A stretch of DNA of 41,344 nucleotides, taken from the IMG/VR virus record IMGVR_UViG_3300034198_008491, positions 1 to 41,344 of that record; one strand, given 5' to 3'. A program made the translations under genes and the position numbers. Every line of letters begins with the position of its first letter. Positions within the stretch are counted from its first letter, which is position 1. The notes beneath the pieces are model-generated. The model saw only the letters and a list, made by a program, of their open reading frames with translations. It searched no databases and was not told where the DNA came from. The stretch comes from a virus. Of this stretch, positions 17,131 to 24,654 are shown in pieces.

Positions 17131-18281
17131 ATGCTCGCCTTGTACGTTTGACCTCTCCAAGAGGCTCTACCTTGATGAATCGGAATCACTTCAACATGCC
17201 AGAAGCCGTCCTCTTCTTCCGTGACGACTGCCATGCCTTGCTGCCAATTCTCCCACCTTTTGAACGGTCGGCCGTGCTCATCCTCACCGGATTTGGTGGA
17301 GGGGACTGGCCCGTCAATGCGACAGAGGCAACCGGGACTGAAGGCGACGACAGTCTCAGGATTGCCCCTGTATTCAAAGGTTTCGGTATGGAGAGCGATC
17401 CGGTGGATATGCCCTTGAACGAACGATTGCCTTTCGGACTTGGCTACCTTGACAACGTCAAGTTTCTCACCGTGGATTGCCCATAAGGGTGTAACACCGT
17501 TTCCACCCTCTGTAATCTGGATACGGCCCGCCGGGTACGCACCCATGTACTTGACACCAATGTCATCCAGTCGGAGTAAGTACGGGATTGACAGGAGGGG
17601 CCATTCCTCGGGAGCGTTCGCACGCCTGAGCCGCATTGCGGCCATAGCGTTCTTTGCCACAGAGATCCCCAGCCGGTTATCATGATTACCGCCCAGCATG
17701 TAAATCTCGGCATCGGGAGCAGCCGCCCGCTGTTTAGCCAAGAACGTATGGGCGTAGTCAACGGTCGGCTGTGTCGTGAGGACAAACTCAGGCAGAACGA
17801 GGAACTTGGATGACCACTCTGGCAGGTCCAGCGTGTCGCCCAGATTAACGATTTTATCTGGTTTGATTTTGCTGGTAATTTGCAGTGCTACATCTATGGC
17901 ACTTTCATCATGCGTGGCGATCATCTCACCATCAAGCATGCGTCGATACCCAATCTGGGGATCGGGAAGGATCACCGTGATCTTTGTAGAACGGTTGATC
18001 GGCGCAGCCTTTATGGGCTTGATTACCGTCGGTGCCGCTGGCTGCACTACCGGCCACTCTGGCCCGGTTTCCCATGAAGGGCTGAGAACAACACCGGCCA
18101 TATCGACCGTGTGTGCCTCACCGTCTGCATCTTTGTAGAAGCCCTGCCAAATTTTGAGGGACTGGACCGCTCCGATGTCATCTACATCGATACCGGAGCG
18201 TTCTAACAGAGAGGCTAGTTTGCCCAGACGTTCTTTCGGCGTAACGGACTTCGCTGCAAACTCGTCACTTAATTCTCCCAC
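17127..18281 (-). CDS. Calcineurin-like metallophosphoesterase (384 aa)
   Basis: Two GTG starts are possible, 18287 and 18281. The later one is preferred because AAAAGG then lies seven bases upstream. Metal-binding motifs appear in order: D-P-Q (about 107-109), GDTLD (148-152), GNHD (198-201) and QGHIHR near 290. These are the five-blocks signature of metallophosphoesterases that bind two metal ions. Residues 1-90 are a helical then linker region that may bind a partner. Phage members can cleave phosphodiesters such as cyclic dinucleotides or RNA ends, but the substrate cannot be read here. The gene directly follows terminase, coupled through the HTH gene. Confidence 0.88.
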   Translation of the reverse strand: MGELSDEFAAKSVTPKERLGKLASLLERSGIDVDDIGAVQSLKIWQGFYKDADGEAHTVDMAGVVLSPSWETGPEWPVVQPAAPTVIKPIKAAPINRSTKITVILPDPQIGYRRMLDGEMIATHDESAIDVALQITSKIKPDKIVNLGDTLDLPEWSSKFLVLPEFVLTTQPTVDYAHTFLAKQRAAAPDAEIYMLGGNHDNRLGISVAKNAMAAMRLRRANAPEEWPLLSIPYLLRLDDIGVKYMGAYPAGRIQITEGGNGVTPLWAIHGEKLDVVKVAKSERQSFVQGHIHRIALHTETFEYRGNPETVVAFSPGCLCRIDGPVPSTKSGEDEHGRPFKRWENWQQGMAVVTEEEDGFWHVEVIPIHQGRASWRGQTYKASI

Positions 18282-18537
18282 AGGCACACCTTTTCAGTTT
18301 GTGTCGTCGCACGGAGAAGTCCGAAATCACATAACCACGGTTGGTCAACACGGTGGCGATCACCGTGGCCTTGATGTTCGGATTATCCAGTGCGGCTACC
18401 AAGTCGTCTTTGTCCTGCTCAGACAGTTCTGACAGAACCAGCCAAACAGAGCATTTGACCCTATTCGGACCCTTGCTGTTCTCACGGTCGATCTCCTCAA
18501 GAAGACCTTCACGCTTCGATGTGTTCGCCATCGTCAT
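18265..18537 (-). CDS. Small HTH-type DNA-binding protein (90 aa)
   Basis: ATG 18537 overlaps the TerL stop by four bases. A second ATG at 18531 is better spaced from AGGGG, so either may be used. The layout 'KCSVWLVLSELSEQDKDDLVAALDNPNIKATVIATVLTNRGYVISDFSVRRHKLKRC' (in pieces over 28-84) is a helix-turn-helix plan found in small actinophage proteins: a short helix, a helix-turn-helix, a recognition helix after 'SDFSVRRH', and a Cys-containing end. A DNA-binding or terminase-accessory role is possible. No direct evidence for either. Confidence 0.7.
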   Translation of the reverse strand: MTMANTSKREGLLEEIDRENSKGPNRVKCSVWLVLSELSEQDKDDLVAALDNPNIKATVIATVLTNRGYVISDFSVRRHKLKRCACGRIK

Positions 18538-20120
18538 CCCCTAAAGAAAGGACTGTCGTATACTTCAACTGTTGGAACCGTCTCGTGAATTGTACACGCA
18601 CAGGCTAACGCCAAACTGTCAACATAGTCATCGTGAGCCTCTCGCTCATTCTCCGGTGCCTGTACGAGCATATATTGCCCCTTCATCACCTTTTCTACGT
18701 CAGTCATCTGCTGCCTGAAACGCCTCCAAACACGCGTTCGACGGGCTTTGGAATGGCCGGGGTATACGATCAGTCCTCGCTGTAACAGCGCAATAAGGTG
18801 CTTCCAGCGCTCCGCTTGGTTCTTGGAGTCACTGTTGTACGGAATGACCTCGCACCGGCCCGAAAAAAGGCGCTTCAGACGGTCGGCTACTGCGGACCCC
18901 ATGCCCTGTGCGTCCACGCCGATGTAGAGAATGTTGTACTGATCAAGGAATTCCATGATCTGGAAGTACTGCTCCTCCCATTCGGCGTTGTGAATCTCCA
19001 GCCAGTTGAGGATGCGGTGCTCACGGAAGCCAGCCGCATCCGTGTAATCCCAGTCCACCCATAGCACGGTTACAACCGTCGAATCTCGCACACGGGCTGG
19101 GTCAATACCGACCACGACCGGCGTTCTCCACCACGACCGGACAAGTTGCATGGAGGGGTCACCGAGACGATCAAGGTCGTCTTCGGTGATCAACATTCCT
19201 CGCTCAATCATCCATTTGAGGTTGTAGGACATCTGGAATTCTTCCGAGTCCTCACCTAGACGCAGTTTCTCCTTTTCGATGAACTTTGCGTAGGAGGCGT
19301 TGTACTTGCCGACCGTCTTGTAGTCGTACTCAAAGTGATTCTGGCGCTTTCTGGACTGAGAGCCACGGCGCTTGTTCAACTGGATTGCCTTGTAGAAGTC
19401 GCCAGTGTGATATGCCGGGGTCCCGATCTTCACGATGGTGCCTGCATAGGCGGCAAGCATGGGGTGGACGGACTTACGGATGACTTGGTCATCTGCGGCC
19501 TGAGCCTCGTCAACAACGATGATGTGGTACGACGAACCCTCAATCTTGGCTCTAGGGTTGGCGGTCTGCCGTCGGCACATCGAACCCGATTTGAGACTGA
19601 TCATCTTGGACCGACCGTCAGGCCGCTCATCGATTTCTGGGTCCTTGAAGATTTCTACCGCACGGTCTGAGGTCAGGCGCTTGACGATACGACCGAACAC
19701 GATCTCGCTCTGATCGTCCACTGGCGCAAAAACACCAACCCAGAGGCCACGGTTGAACCTTTCCAGCATCGGGAACGACTGCGCCAACTTGGGAAGCACC
19801 ACCATGCATCCTGCGAGCACCGTGGCGAGCGTCTCGCTCTTACCGGACTGACGTGCCCAAAGGGCTGTGATCTCTTCAGCGTCATTGATTACCAATGATT
19901 CGATAAGGCGATATGCCAGTTGACGCTGATATGGGCGCAGTTCAAAACCAGCAAGTTCTTCGCAGAAGACGATGATCCGCTTGATCAACTGGTCAACGAA
20001 ATCCGCATCCTCTTCAGATAGTTCCATTTCCGGTTCGTCATCAAACGGTTGACTCTCGTCAGGACTCTCGTCCCACACGGAATCTTCTGGATATCCCAAA
20101 TCTTCGATCATTTCAGACAC
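18534..20120 (-). CDS. terL: Terminase large subunit, ATPase and nuclease (528 aa)
   Basis: GTG start at 20120 with AGAGGA about eight bases upstream. Residues 1-40 are acidic. The ATPase has a Q-motif-like 'FELRPYQRQL' (59-68), Walker A 'RQSGKSE' (90-96), Walker B 'IIVVDEAQ' (200-207) and the coupling motif 'GTP' (233-235). The nuclease half has Asp340 in 'VVGIDPARVRDS', Asp403 in 'IGVDAQG' and Asp498/Asp501 in 'HDDYVDSLAL', the RNase H-like acidic triad. It cuts concatemeric DNA and pumps it into the capsid through the portal. No small terminase is obvious. The 20613 HTH protein is the best candidate by position. Confidence 0.95.
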   Translation of the reverse strand: MSEMIEDLGYPEDSVWDESPDESQPFDDEPEMELSEEDADFVDQLIKRIIVFCEELAGFELRPYQRQLAYRLIESLVINDAEEITALWARQSGKSETLATVLAGCMVVLPKLAQSFPMLERFNRGLWVGVFAPVDDQSEIVFGRIVKRLTSDRAVEIFKDPEIDERPDGRSKMISLKSGSMCRRQTANPRAKIEGSSYHIIVVDEAQAADDQVIRKSVHPMLAAYAGTIVKIGTPAYHTGDFYKAIQLNKRRGSQSRKRQNHFEYDYKTVGKYNASYAKFIEKEKLRLGEDSEEFQMSYNLKWMIERGMLITEDDLDRLGDPSMQLVRSWWRTPVVVGIDPARVRDSTVVTVLWVDWDYTDAAGFREHRILNWLEIHNAEWEEQYFQIMEFLDQYNILYIGVDAQGMGSAVADRLKRLFSGRCEVIPYNSDSKNQAERWKHLIALLQRGLIVYPGHSKARRTRVWRRFRQQMTDVEKVMKGQYMLVQAPENEREAHDDYVDSLALACACTIHETVPTVEVYDSPFFRG

Positions 20121-20142
20121 TGTTGATTATCCTCTATAAAGT

Positions 20143-20337
20143 CTAGGCTTTCTTTGCCTTTTTGTCTTTTTCTACTGGGGCTTCGCCCTCTTTCAAGACA
20201 AACGGCCTGACCGTCAGTGATTTCAGAGAAGGACAGCGATGCACCGGTACGCTCGTCAGGCGTACCGGTGACTTGTAAACATTTGAGCACTTAGGACAGT
20301 GCCATATGCTGGAGAACTGATCAGTCGCCTTCGACAC
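20143..20337 (-). CDS. Small zinc-ribbon protein (64 aa)
   Basis: GTG start at 20337, overlapping the upstream gene by 17 bases. Cys residues in 'WHCPKC' (about 13-17) pair with a distal 'VHRC' (about 32-35) to form a probable zinc ribbon. The C-terminus is Lys-rich ('EKDKKAKKA'). It lies 22 bases before TerL in the same transcript. Nucleic-acid binding or a partner role in packaging is plausible. No family name. Confidence 0.65.
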   Translation of the reverse strand: MSKATDQFSSIWHCPKCSNVYKSPVRLTSVPVHRCPSLKSLTVRPFVLKEGEAPVEKDKKAKKA

Positions 20338-20620
20338 TGATCGTGACTTCCATCAGATTCTTCTTGAGTCGGCGCTCGTTCGCACGATAATGCTGATAGT
20401 ACGTAGCACTCTTCGTACGACAAGCGTCCCCAAGGCACCCCTTCTGCCGTCGGTAGAGCGATGAACTCGTGCATTCAGCAGAGTCACAGTCTGGGTCCAG
20501 ACCACAAACGCCAAGTTCCGACACCAAAACCGGCTTGGGTTTGCGTCCCGGTCGCTCTGTAAGCAGGTGGGCAATGGTTTGTTCAAGTGAAGTAATACGA
20601 TCTTCTAACCCGTCAGACAT
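20321..20620 (-). CDS. Small Cys-rich zinc protein, actinophage type (99 aa)
   Basis: ATG 20620, overlapping the previous gene by eight bases. Residues about 38-78 contain 'CGLDPDCDSAEC', 'YRRQKGCLGDAC' and then 'YYQHYRANERRL', a Cys-rich block followed by a basic amphipathic helix. Similar small proteins with 'GC..C' and a following Tyr/Arg-rich helix recur in actinophages and are probably DNA binding. Residues 1-25 look like a short coiled coil ('LEDRITSLEQTIAHLLTE'), suggesting a dimer. Position upstream of TerL suits regulation or packaging. Confidence 0.65.
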   Translation of the reverse strand: MSDGLEDRITSLEQTIAHLLTERPGRKPKPVLVSELGVCGLDPDCDSAECTSSSLYRRQKGCLGDACRTKSATYYQHYRANERRLKKNLMEVTISVEGD

Positions 20621-21017
20621 TCTGTGTAGTTCCCTTCTTACGTCCCGGCTTCCGACGCTGCAAATCCAAATCTTTTGCCATGCGACGCGTCGTCGCCAAA
20701 CTTAACTGCATAGCGCTGGCGATGTCATCAAGAGACATCGTTGATTGCTGCCACAAAAGTTTAAATCGCTCAATCACCGTCACATCGACGTTCTTGCGGT
20801 TAGAGGTGAAAGAGGTATTTGGGGAGGTGCGTCGCTTGGTCTGGACAGACTTGACGGGCTGGCACATGCTGAGTACTGCTGCGTCAATGTCTTCCTGAGT
20901 CCAACCGGAACGGGTGAGTGCTTCGATTACAACGGGCTTCCACTGGTTACCGGCCCGACAGGCCAGAATCCGTTGGTCGTAGGAAATATCCGCTTCAGGA
21001 TAGTTGTCAATGGTCAT
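20613..21017 (-). CDS. HTH protein, candidate small terminase or regulator (134 aa)
   Basis: Start ATG 21017 is chosen because the coding-like sequence begins there. An open frame upstream reads into unrelated composition and overlaps the 21031 gene. Residues about 5-48 are helical ('WTQEDIDAAVLSM'). About 70-118 hold a classic HTH: 'SLDDIASAMQLSLATTRRMAKDLDL' (in parts). The end 'RRKPGRKKG' is a basic tail. It lies three genes upstream of TerL, where a small terminase would be expected, but the size and HTH also fit a transcription regulator. Not resolved. Confidence 0.65.
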   Translation of the reverse strand: MTIDNYPEADISYDQRILACRAGNQWKPVVIEALTRSGWTQEDIDAAVLSMCQPVKSVQTKRRTSPNTSFTSNRKNVDVTVIERFKLLWQQSTMSLDDIASAMQLSLATTRRMAKDLDLQRRKPGRKKGTTQNV

Positions 21018-21030
21018 GTGTGCAAAGATA

Positions 21031-21288
21031 TCAACGATTTTGCAACAATACAACCCGTCGGCGTAGAAGTGAGCGGATTCCTGCCTGCGCATCTGACAGG
21101 GCAGTGTCGCAGTAGTCCAGCATTGCTGGTGCGCTGACGGCGTTTGAGGTGCGGAAACTATCAAACTGCGCCTGAGCAGTGCCCAATGCCTGTTCAACCA
21201 GTAGGTATAACGTCTCCTCGTCCAGCCGGTCGAACCTTGAAGGTTCGGGGATAGACGGTGCTTTGGGGGTCTTCTTCAGCCGAATCAC
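21031..21288 (-). CDS. Small helical protein (85 aa)
   Basis: GTG start 21288 overlaps the upstream stop by four bases. The product is a basic N-terminus followed by helices rich in Ala, Leu and Gln ('ETLYLLVEQALGTAQAQF', 'DTALSDAQAGIRSLLRRRVVLL'). It could be a small bundle. It lies between two zinc/HTH genes in the TerL operon. No family recognised. Confidence 0.6.
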   Translation of the reverse strand: MIRLKKTPKAPSIPEPSRFDRLDEETLYLLVEQALGTAQAQFDSFRTSNAVSAPAMLDYCDTALSDAQAGIRSLLRRRVVLLQNR

Positions 21289-21647
21289 TCCAGTTCACCA
21301 TCCACGATCTCGTATCCGGTACCCCAACAGGCGGGACAGTAATCGTCTGGCTCCTCACCGCAGTACGGGCAGACCCGTACCTTCTCGCCCCACAGAGAAA
21401 TCTGCTTCGGACGGTGCTCTAGGTTCCTGCCACCGAGTTGTTCAACAAGATCTTTGCTGGGCGTACGCCTACATAAACCAATATGGAATGCCCGGTCCTT
21501 GATCCTAATGCGGATTCCAGATCGTCCAAACGACTTCCTGAATGGTGGGTCTAGTTCGACAAGCCATGCCAGCGAGAAGACCTTCGGATCCGTCGGTTCG
21601 TCCTCCTCGCCCCAATAAAGCGGACCAAAACCGTGTACCTCAATCAA
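21285..21647 (-). CDS. Zinc-finger protein with DnaJ-like CxxC pair (120 aa)
   Basis: TTG start at 21647 with TAGGAG seven bases upstream. The C-terminal part (about 93-113) has 'CPYCGEE' and 'CPACWGTGY', two CxxC motifs resembling one DnaJ zinc-knuckle unit. The N-terminal 80 residues are a compact beta/alpha region with 'EHRPKQ' near its end. Protein or nucleic acid binding is likely. Cotranscribed with the KTSC gene. Confidence 0.65.
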   Translation of the reverse strand: MIEVHGFGPLYWGEEDEPTDPKVFSLAWLVELDPPFRKSFGRSGIRIRIKDRAFHIGLCRRTPSKDLVEQLGGRNLEHRPKQISLWGEKVRVCPYCGEEPDDYCPACWGTGYEIVDGELE

Positions 21648-21660
21648 TTGTGTGCTCCTA

Positions 21661-22014
21661 TTAGCGGCGGCGGGAACCCGGTGCGCCTGTGTGTGTAGAT
21701 GCTGCGGTGATCTCGTCCGGTGTCATGCGCTCATATGCATAGTCATTCAGGACAGCGTTGATTCGCCTACCCTTCGATACCGCACGGACAAAACTTCTGA
21801 AGCCCTCATAATCGACCTCACGGTAGATGTAGCCCTCGTCGGTACCACGGTTGGTCCATCGGACCTGCAAAGCATGGTTCTTGTAGTCATACCGATAATC
21901 ACGAACACGGGACGACGCTGTAGCGCTGATCCACGGACCACAGTCGGTATCAATGCCGAGATAGCCCTGTGAAGACGGCTTAACAATTCCACTGCTAGTA
22001 CCTACATACGGCAT
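21661..22014 (-). CDS. KTSC-domain-like protein (117 aa)
   Basis: ATG 22014 has GAGGA seven bases upstream. Residues about 40-98 follow the KTSC pattern: an Asp/Tyr strand ('YRYDYKNHALQVRW'), 'GYIYREVDYEGFRSFVRAVSKGRRINAVLNDYAY' in pieces, ending 'YERM'. KTSC domains are small and found in phage and bacterial proteins; their role is not well known, perhaps RNA or translation related. It heads the minus operon that runs to TerL. The match is by eye. Confidence 0.65.
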   Translation of the reverse strand: MPYVGTSSGIVKPSSQGYLGIDTDCGPWISATASSRVRDYRYDYKNHALQVRWTNRGTDEGYIYREVDYEGFRSFVRAVSKGRRINAVLNDYAYERMTPDEITAASTHTGAPGSRRR

Positions 22015-22025
22015 AAGGTTTCCTC

Positions 22026-22031
22026 TAAACT
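22026..22031 (+). promoter_or_regulatory. Candidate leaderless -10 box for the 22038 gene
   Basis: TAAACT ends six bases before the ATG at 22038, with no Shine-Dalgarno. It overlaps the -10 of the opposing promoter (22027-22032), so only one polymerase could bind at a time. No clear -35. Confidence 0.4.
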
Positions 22032-22055
22032 AGTGAGATGGAGAGTGAACTGCAA
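22027..22055 (-). promoter_or_regulatory. Candidate promoter for the terminase operon (minus)
   Basis: On the minus strand TTGCAG (22055-22050) and TAGTTT (22032-22027) are 17 bases apart, about 13 bases before the ATG at 22014, with its GAGGA in between. It overlaps the plus-strand promoter of the opposite gene. Confidence 0.5.
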
Positions 22056-22289
22056 ATTGGTGTAGCCTACGACGGTGAGACACTTGGGATCATTCTCATT
22101 GTACACGACGATGATACTGACTTCTCATGTGCCATGACACCATCTCAGGCCGGTTATCTAGGGACACGTTTGATTGCACTAGGCAAGGCAATGGGCGGTC
22201 TGGAGGATGAGGTCGCTGGTATGCCTCTTGAACGTGCTGAGGCGTATATTGACACTTGGGTGAAGCGACTGCTCGCTGAGTACAACTAG
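22038..22289 (+). CDS. Small acidic protein (83 aa), plus strand
   Basis: ATG at 22038 lacks a ribosome site, and the upstream box suggests a leaderless message. The product is acidic, starting with a beta pair ('LQIGVAYDGETLGIILIVHDDD') and ending in helices ('LERAEAYIDTWVKRLLAEY'). It is divergent from the TerL operon and followed by another acidic gene and a tRNA. A regulator or inhibitor role fits the location, but the sequence does not show one. Confidence 0.65.
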   Translation: MESELQIGVAYDGETLGIILIVHDDDTDFSCAMTPSQAGYLGTRLIALGKAMGGLEDEVAGMPLERAEAYIDTWVKRLLAEYN

Positions 22290-22313
22290 TTGCTTTCCGT
22301 TCACAGGAGAGGA

Positions 22314-22319
22314 TACACT
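22314..22319 (+). promoter_or_regulatory. Candidate leaderless -10 box for the 22327 gene
   Basis: TACACT ends seven bases before the ATG at 22327. TTGCTT lies 18 bases upstream as a possible -35. The GGAGAGG nearby is 14 bases from the ATG, too far to act as a Shine-Dalgarno. Confidence 0.45.
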
Positions 22320-22326
22320 GCCCCAC

Positions 22327-22836
22327 ATGGATCCGCAATTTGAAAAGGGTTTCATAGCCAAGGTTGAGCAGGACGAGGACACCGAGAAGTACCGATTGGT
22401 GCTGAACTGGTATGACCACGACGCTGTTGACGAGGTTGTTCTTCCACAGGAGTTTGACTCTCTGGAGGAAGCGATGGTCAGTGCGAACCACATCAGCAAT
22501 GACGTGATCCAGAGTTGGGGTGATCTGGAGGACTTTGATAGCCCTGACGATGCGGATATTGACGGCATCCCACAGGCGCTCGCAATCCTCCTGAAGTTTG
22601 CCAAAGAGTACAAGAACGTCGATATTCAGGGAATCAAACGCACCCATATTCCAGAGGAACTACTGGAGGCATTCGGGGACATCTCCGATGACTACATTTC
22701 TGGACTCCTGTTCGGCTTACCGATGGCGGTAGCGGCTCTTCCCTATCTAGACGATACGAATCTGGGCGAACTGAAGTATCTGGGTTGCCTCGCCAGCCTG
22801 CTGCAAGGGCTTCTCGCCCTTCGCAAAGCGGGATAA
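22327..22836 (+). CDS. Acidic helical protein (169 aa), plus strand
   Basis: ATG 22327 preceded by TACACT and seven bases. The N-terminal 60 residues are strongly acidic with a beta start ('LVLNWYDHDAVDEVVLPQEF'). The C-terminal part is helical and hydrophobic ('SGLLFGLPMAVAALPYL', 'LKYLGCLASLLQGLLALRKAG'). This tail could be membrane-associated, though its helices are short and mixed. No family recognised. It precedes the tRNA by eight bases and may share a transcript. Confidence 0.65.
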   Translation: MDPQFEKGFIAKVEQDEDTEKYRLVLNWYDHDAVDEVVLPQEFDSLEEAMVSANHISNDVIQSWGDLEDFDSPDDADIDGIPQALAILLKFAKEYKNVDIQGIKRTHIPEELLEAFGDISDDYISGLLFGLPMAVAALPYLDDTNLGELKYLGCLASLLQGLLALRKAG

Positions 22837-22844
22837 GACTTCCT

Positions 22845-22926
22845 GCCCGAATGGCGAAATAGGCAAACGCAGGGGACTTAAAATCCCCCGTCTAACGACT
22901 TGTGGGTTCGATCCCCACTTCGGGCA
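22845..22926 (+). tRNA. tRNA-Leu (UAA anticodon)
   Basis: An 82-base cloverleaf: acceptor GCCCGAA/TTCGGGC, D-arm GGCGAAATAGGCAAACGC region, anticodon stem GGGGA/TCCCC around CTTAAAA (anticodon TAA), a variable arm of about 13 bases, and T-arm GTGGG-TTCGATC-CCCAC. The discriminator base is A and CCA is not encoded. It reads UUA, a rare codon in high-GC actinobacteria (in Streptomyces the host gene bldA supplies this function). It may support TTA codons in the AT-richer phage genes. Confidence 0.95.
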
Positions 22927-22930
22927 CTGA

Positions 22931-23557
22931 CTACCGTGGGTTCAGATCGTCTGGATAACCAGCGTCTGCCCAGCCCTTGTACAGAATTCCTAAGCGATCT
23001 ACCTTGTGCTTGTCAAAGATGTACGACAAGTTGCCGGGAGTCTCCAAGTGATTGACAAACGGGATGACGGCGTTAAGCCTGACGGCATCCATGCGCTGCG
23101 CAGGGAGTGCAGAGAATAGATCGTGGTGTTCCTGACCCGGAGGTGGTCCTACGTGTTCAACCTGACGACCGTATGCCATACTCATATCGTCTGCATACGT
23201 AACTGGAAGTATTGAGCGCTTGGGGATCAAGTACTGGTGCCAGTACTTGCGTTCAGGCCAACTTTCAAGCGTCTTAATATGTGGTGCCGTAAAGATAGTT
23301 CGGTGTGAGCCGACGTAGTCGTGAATATGTCCACCTGTGTACTCAAGACCCATGTTGGCAGCAATCCGAGGATCGTTTAACGCCTCATGGAACTTTGTGC
23401 CCGGTGCCTCGTTCAGACGGCTTTCCTGCTCAATACCAAAGCCTGCGTCGTATGCTCCTGAATAAGTACTCAGGTGTGGTGCCATTTTGCGATCTGAGGC
23501 ATGCCAAGTAGTAATCCACTCGTCCCTAGTGGGAGCGGCAACATGTAAGCGTCTCAT
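22931..23557 (-). CDS. Probable ADP-ribosyltransferase-like protein (208 aa)
   Basis: ATG 23557 adjoins the upstream stop (TAAATG). The N-terminus has 'TTWHASDRKMAPHLS' followed by 'GAYDAGFGI', and the C-terminal half has 'VIPFVNHLETPGNLSYIFDKHKVD' (about 165-188). These correspond to the YH-x-S, H-x-G-x-x-A and 'YVNEVE..SYIV' type lines of phage ART-like proteins as I recall them; catalytic His in the first motif and Glu in 'HLE' are candidates. ARTs transfer ADP-ribose from NAD+ to proteins. The substrate is unknown. Convergent with the tRNA across only four bases. Confidence 0.5.
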   Translation of the reverse strand: MRRLHVAAPTRDEWITTWHASDRKMAPHLSTYSGAYDAGFGIEQESRLNEAPGTKFHEALNDPRIAANMGLEYTGGHIHDYVGSHRTIFTAPHIKTLESWPERKYWHQYLIPKRSILPVTYADDMSMAYGRQVEHVGPPPGQEHHDLFSALPAQRMDAVRLNAVIPFVNHLETPGNLSYIFDKHKVDRLGILYKGWADAGYPDDLNPR

Positions 23558-24106
23558 TTACCGATTTCTCTTGAAGTCAAACTGTGGCTTATTTGGATCT
23601 CCCAAATCCATCTTGACGACACCTTCGCCGGGATGCATACGGCTGATCAGCGGTTCTGCGGCGATGTATACCGGAATATGCACTCCTTGACGCATTGCTG
23701 CAACTGCTCGGTGGTGTCCGTCAAGAACAAGGTTTCTGTCAAGACCGATACCACCGATATTGTGTTTAGTCTGCGCAGCGATAACAGGCCGTAATACACC
23801 GTGCCTAAGCACTGACTGCTCTAAGTCTCTCATCTTGTAATCAATATTGCCGTTCAGTTGGTCGTCTGTAAGGTTATGCCAGTCAAACTCATGCTGCGTT
23901 GGAGCAAAGTGGTTCTTAAATTCTAAGGGATGAAGGATGTTATGAGCACGAACCCAAATCTTGTCGCCGTGGTTCCAGAGCGGTGCCACAACTGCGCGAC
24001 GGTTGTTTTGCAATGAATAGTTAAAACGCTCCATATGCTGGGTATCACGCTTGGTAAGGCGGCTATCAAGAGGCACACCGCCGCTACGTGTGTTTAAGTA
24101 GACCAT
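23558..24106 (-). CDS. ParB/Srx-type domain protein (182 aa)
   Basis: ATG 24106 with AAGG eight bases upstream. The core has 'LEQSVLRHGVLRPVIAA' (about 95-111), 'LDRNLVLDGHHRAVAAMRQGVHIPVYIA' (about 122-149). This is the ParB N-terminal pattern with the 'DGHHR' nucleotide-binding loop. Such domains occur in ParB CTPases, in phage nucleases and in toxin proteins. No DNA-binding HTH follows, so it is probably not a partition protein. It is placed among ART- and protease-like genes in one operon. Confidence 0.75.
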   Translation of the reverse strand: MVYLNTRSGGVPLDSRLTKRDTQHMERFNYSLQNNRRAVVAPLWNHGDKIWVRAHNILHPLEFKNHFAPTQHEFDWHNLTDDQLNGNIDYKMRDLEQSVLRHGVLRPVIAAQTKHNIGGIGLDRNLVLDGHHRAVAAMRQGVHIPVYIAAEPLISRMHPGEGVVKMDLGDPNKPQFDFKRNR

Positions 24107-24117
24107 ATGAGTACCTT

Positions 24118-24654
24118 CTAAACCTTCCTAGAGCGTCGAATAGCATTTCTTACCCATAATCTAGCATCTTTTAATTCATCTTTAGAAACAGGTTGAGTAG
24201 TGTCCATAAGATAACTAACATCTGCAACGCCTCTACCATGTACGTAACTTGACGGCCACTCTGGATTGTACCCAAGATTATTTTCTTGCCATTCCGATGG
24301 GTCCCTATCGGGAAGAATAAGTCCGGCCTTAATGGCTCTTTCCACTAAGGGTCTACTGTTGCTAGACAGACTACTTGAGTGGGTAATTGGACCTAAATCC
24401 TTGTACCTATTAAACAATAGTCCCAAAACCGTAGGGACATGAGTTCCGTGAGCCAGCGAACGGTCAGCCATGAGATAGTGAACCACAAGAGGATCGTGCT
24501 CACTAACACTATTGCCGCTATCGGTTTCTGACTCAAGGTCAATCGTAGGGTGATACTCACCAACGTAATCAGTATAAACAGGAGTTTTGCTTACTGCGAA
24601 AAACTGTGATCCACTCCTGTTGTATAAGTGGCGCTGTCTATACTCAATAGTCAT
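24118..24654 (-). CDS. Paralog family A member (178 aa)
   Basis: ATG 24654 overlaps the upstream stop by four bases. The N-terminus 'YRQRHLYNRSGSQFFAVSKTP' resembles 'MIRYLRRR...YAAIGRP' of the other three members (29507, 30226, 31588). The centre 'GTHVPTVLGLLFNRYKDLGPITHSSSLSSNSRPLVERAIKAGLILPDRDP' (in pieces, 90-140) aligns with their 'PTLLAMAH...LS..SSRLA..G...GL..PN' segment. It is the shortest and most diverged member and lacks the AHPNMR motif. Function unknown. Confidence 0.6.
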   Translation of the reverse strand: MTIEYRQRHLYNRSGSQFFAVSKTPVYTDYVGEYHPTIDLESETDSGNSVSEHDPLVVHYLMADRSLAHGTHVPTVLGLLFNRYKDLGPITHSSSLSSNSRPLVERAIKAGLILPDRDPSEWQENNLGYNPEWPSSYVHGRGVADVSYLMDTTQPVSKDELKDARLWVRNAIRRSRKV

